From Streptomyces sp. RFCAC02 (lineage in GTDB: Bacteria; Actinomycetota; Actinomycetes; Streptomycetales; Streptomycetaceae): a stretch of DNA of 64,000 bases. The notes below the pieces were generated by a model, which saw only the letters and a program-made list of their open reading frames with translations, was not told the DNA's origin and made no database searches. This document shows, piece by piece, positions 62,369 through 64,000 of the stretch; the stretch's first letter is position 1, and each line of letters begins with the position of its first letter. Where the stretch lies: positions 4,121,001 through 4,185,000 of the forward strand of contig NZ_SAUH01000001.1 of assembly GCF_004193175.1 (NCBI RefSeq), written 5' to 3'. The position numbers and the translations under genes are program-made.

Positions 62369-63299
62369 AGCCGGCGCCGCCCCCGGCGGACGACGGCCGC
62401 GCCGCCTCCCCGGGTTCGGCCCCGGACGCGCCGGTCCCCGATATGTCCGGCCCGGGTATGCCGGTCTCCGGCGGGGAGGCCGCCGGCCGCGCACTCGCCG
62501 CGCCCGCGGGCTCCGGACCGACCCCGGCCGCCGCACCCGCCGACGGGCCGTCGTACCCGCCGATGCGGGCGGCGTCCCGGCGCTGCCGCTCCGCGACCAG
62601 GGCCGCCAGGTAGTCCGCCGGGTGCCCGGCCCCGGGCGGGGGCGCCCCCACCGCGGTGGCCATCTCGCCCGCGAGACGCACCCCCATCGACCAGGCGACG
62701 GCCGGGTCGAGCTGCCGGAGCCGGCCCAGGTACTGGCGCACGGAGAGCCACAGCCCCTCGGGCACCTGGGACAGGTCCGCGTCGCCGTACCGCCCGGCCA
62801 GCCAGGGCGGCGCGGCCGGCATCACGGGCCCCCGCGCGCCGGGGAGCCGCTCCCGCACCACCAGCGTCCCCCCGAAGACGTCTCCGAGCCGCCGCCCGTC
62901 CGCGGAGACGAGCGAGGCGACGGTCGCCACGGTGCCGAGCGTCAGCGGCATCTCGACCAGCCCGACCGCGCCGCGCACCAGCGCGTGCCGGAACCGGATC
63001 GGCCCCCCGTCGGCCCGGACGACCCGCAGGCCGAACGCGGCCTTCCCGATCGACCGCCCGCCGCTCAGCGTCTCCACGGCGATGGGCGCGCCGAGCACCA
63101 CGAGGAGGAACAGGGCGACGTTCACCGCCGCCGTCGCGGCGGTCCCCAGCGACAGCACCGAGCTGACGAGCACCACCGACAGCAGGAGGTAGACGCCGAG
63201 CACGACGACCAGGTCGAGCGCCACGGCCATGGCCCGGCTCGGCAGCCGCGCCGGCCGCAGCCCGAGGACGACGGCGTCACCGGTGACCAGCCCGCTCAT
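62352..63299 (-). CDS. RDD family membrane protein
   Basis: RDD-domain protein of 315 residues. Two membrane helices (MAVALDLVVVLGVYLLLSVV and VNVALFLLVVLGAPIAVETL) precede GGRSIGKAAFGLRVVRADGG, the family core with its Arg and Asp, then a third TM. The C-terminal ~150 residues are Ala/Pro/Gly-rich and cytosolic. The ATG at 63299 is preceded by GAGGGGG. It is divergent from a SpoIIM-like gene, a pairing common in Actinobacteria. Possibly a transporter or stress channel. Confidence 0.87.
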   Translation of the reverse strand: MSGLVTGDAVVLGLRPARLPSRAMAVALDLVVVLGVYLLLSVVLVSSVLSLGTAATAAVNVALFLLVVLGAPIAVETLSGGRSIGKAAFGLRVVRADGGPIRFRHALVRGAVGLVEMPLTLGTVATVASLVSADGRRLGDVFGGTLVVRERLPGARGPVMPAAPPWLAGRYGDADLSQVPEGLWLSVRQYLGRLRQLDPAVAWSMGVRLAGEMATAVGAPPPGAGHPADYLAALVAERQRRDAARIGGYDGPSAGAAAGVGPEPAGAASARPAASPPETGIPGPDISGTGASGAEPGEAARPSSAGGGAGFTPPG

Positions 63300-63360
63300 G
63301 TCCACGCACCCCCTCTCTCCTCGTGGACAGTGTGGCACCCGGGTCTGACAAGCTCTCCTC

Positions 63361-64000
63361 ATGGACCTCGACGTCTTCATCGCCGCCCACCGGGCGGAGT
63401 GGGAACGGCTGGACGCCCTCCTGCGCACGCCGGGACGCCGGCGGGGCGGCCACGAGGTCGACGAACTCGTCCAGCTCTACCGGCGCACGGCGGGGCACCT
63501 GTCCCTGATCCAGTCGAGTGCCCCCGACCCCGCGCTGATCAGCCGGCTGACCACGCTGGTCGCGCGCGCCCGCAGCGAGGTCGTGGGCACCCGGCGGTCG
63601 TCCTGGCGGGACGCGGTCCGCTTCTTCACGGTGGCGTTCCCCGCCGCCTGCTACCGCACCCGGCGGTGGTGGGTGCCGACGGCAGTGGTGTGCGTGCTGC
63701 TGAGCGCGGTCGTGGGCTGGTGGATCGCGGACAGCGAGGAGATCAGGGCGTCGATCGCGGCCCCGGAGACGCTGCGCGAGATGACGAGGCCGGGCGGTGA
63801 GTACGAGACGTATTACTCCAGCAGTCCGGCGACGGCCTTCTCGGCACAGGTCTGGACGAACAACGCGCAGGCCGCGGCCATGTGCCTCGCCTTCGGCGCG
63901 CTGCTCGGACTCCCCGTGCTGTGGGTGCTCCTGCAGAACACCCTGAACCTCGGGGTGGGAGTGGGCCTCATGGGCTCGGCGGACCGGCTGGACGTCTTCC
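63361..64000 (+). CDS. SpoIIM-family membrane protein (3' end outside window)
   Basis: Stage II sporulation protein M-like protein; 213 residues are visible and the frame is open at the right edge. The N-terminus MDLDVFIAAHRAEWERLDAL is helical and cytosolic, then RRWWVPTAVVCVLLSAVVGW begins the membrane part, and TAFSAQVWTNNAQAAAMCLA is the SpoIIM family motif. CAAGCT ends 6 bases before the ATG, so a leaderless start is possible but weak. It is divergent from the RDD gene. Bacillus SpoIIM acts in engulfment; the actinobacterial role is unknown. Confidence 0.88.
   Translation, partial: MDLDVFIAAHRAEWERLDALLRTPGRRRGGHEVDELVQLYRRTAGHLSLIQSSAPDPALISRLTTLVARARSEVVGTRRSSWRDAVRFFTVAFPAACYRTRRWWVPTAVVCVLLSAVVGWWIADSEEIRASIAAPETLREMTRPGGEYETYYSSSPATAFSAQVWTNNAQAAAMCLAFGALLGLPVLWVLLQNTLNLGVGVGLMGSADRLDVF

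Overview
The window is about 72-74% GC. It carries a tRNA-Leu with a UAA anticodon (bldA), a full-length WhiB, LCP-type cell wall glycopolymer ligases and coenzyme F420 genes. This points to the chromosome core of a Streptomyces or a very close relative. I see no insertion sequence, integrase, prophage or CRISPR array. Nearly all coding sequences share the same G/C-ending codon use. From memory, the gene order matches the S. coelicolor segment around whiB, and part of it (GtrA-purK-purE, acyl-CoA dehydrogenase, LCP, fbiB-fbiA, whiB, metallopeptidase, DUF3499, manB, SIS protein, manA, ahcY) is also kept in mycobacteria.

Left part (1-13.8 kb). A MacB/FtsX-type ABC transporter (permease cut by the window edge) is followed by bldA, a Bax inhibitor-1 family membrane protein, two unknown genes, and a stretch holding the eroded C-terminus of a thiolase. 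Next come an SGNH hydrolase, a pyridoxal-phosphate cystathionine beta-synthase with C-terminal CBS domains, an alpha/beta hydrolase overlapping an MFS transporter, a MOSC protein, and a quinone-reductase-like oxidoreductase divergent from a TetR regulator.

Middle part (13.8-33.8 kb). A SigB/SigF-type sigma factor faces an anti-sigma antagonist and a HATPase kinase, forming a partner-switching module. It is followed by a response regulator/histidine kinase pair, GtrA, the purK-purE-dipeptidase operon, and a secreted LysM/M23 peptidase behind a ydaO-type (c-di-AMP) riboswitch. A DrrAB-like exporter lies divergent from its likely TetR repressor. Then come an acyl-CoA dehydrogenase, a UDP-glucose dehydrogenase, an amino acid permease, a lamin-tail-domain protein, a lipoprotein, and an ArsR-like regulator divergent from a peptide deformylase with a palindromic operator pair between them.

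Right part (33.8-64 kb). This is an envelope-biogenesis region. It holds five LCP-family genes, one of which has lost its catalytic residues, a peptidoglycan amidase, a family 2 glycosyltransferase and a giant membrane glycosyltransferase with a DUF5719 partner. Among them sit cysteine dioxygenase-fbiA-fbiB and whiB. The mannose block manB-Trm112-SIS-manA makes mannose phosphates that could feed glycan synthesis. ahcY and a divergent RDD/SpoIIM-like membrane pair end the window.

Two signals run through the whole window. At least ten genes have a TANNNT -10 hexamer 6-8 bases before the start codon and no Shine-Dalgarno, so they are predicted leaderless. Most convergent gene ends carry long perfect hairpins.
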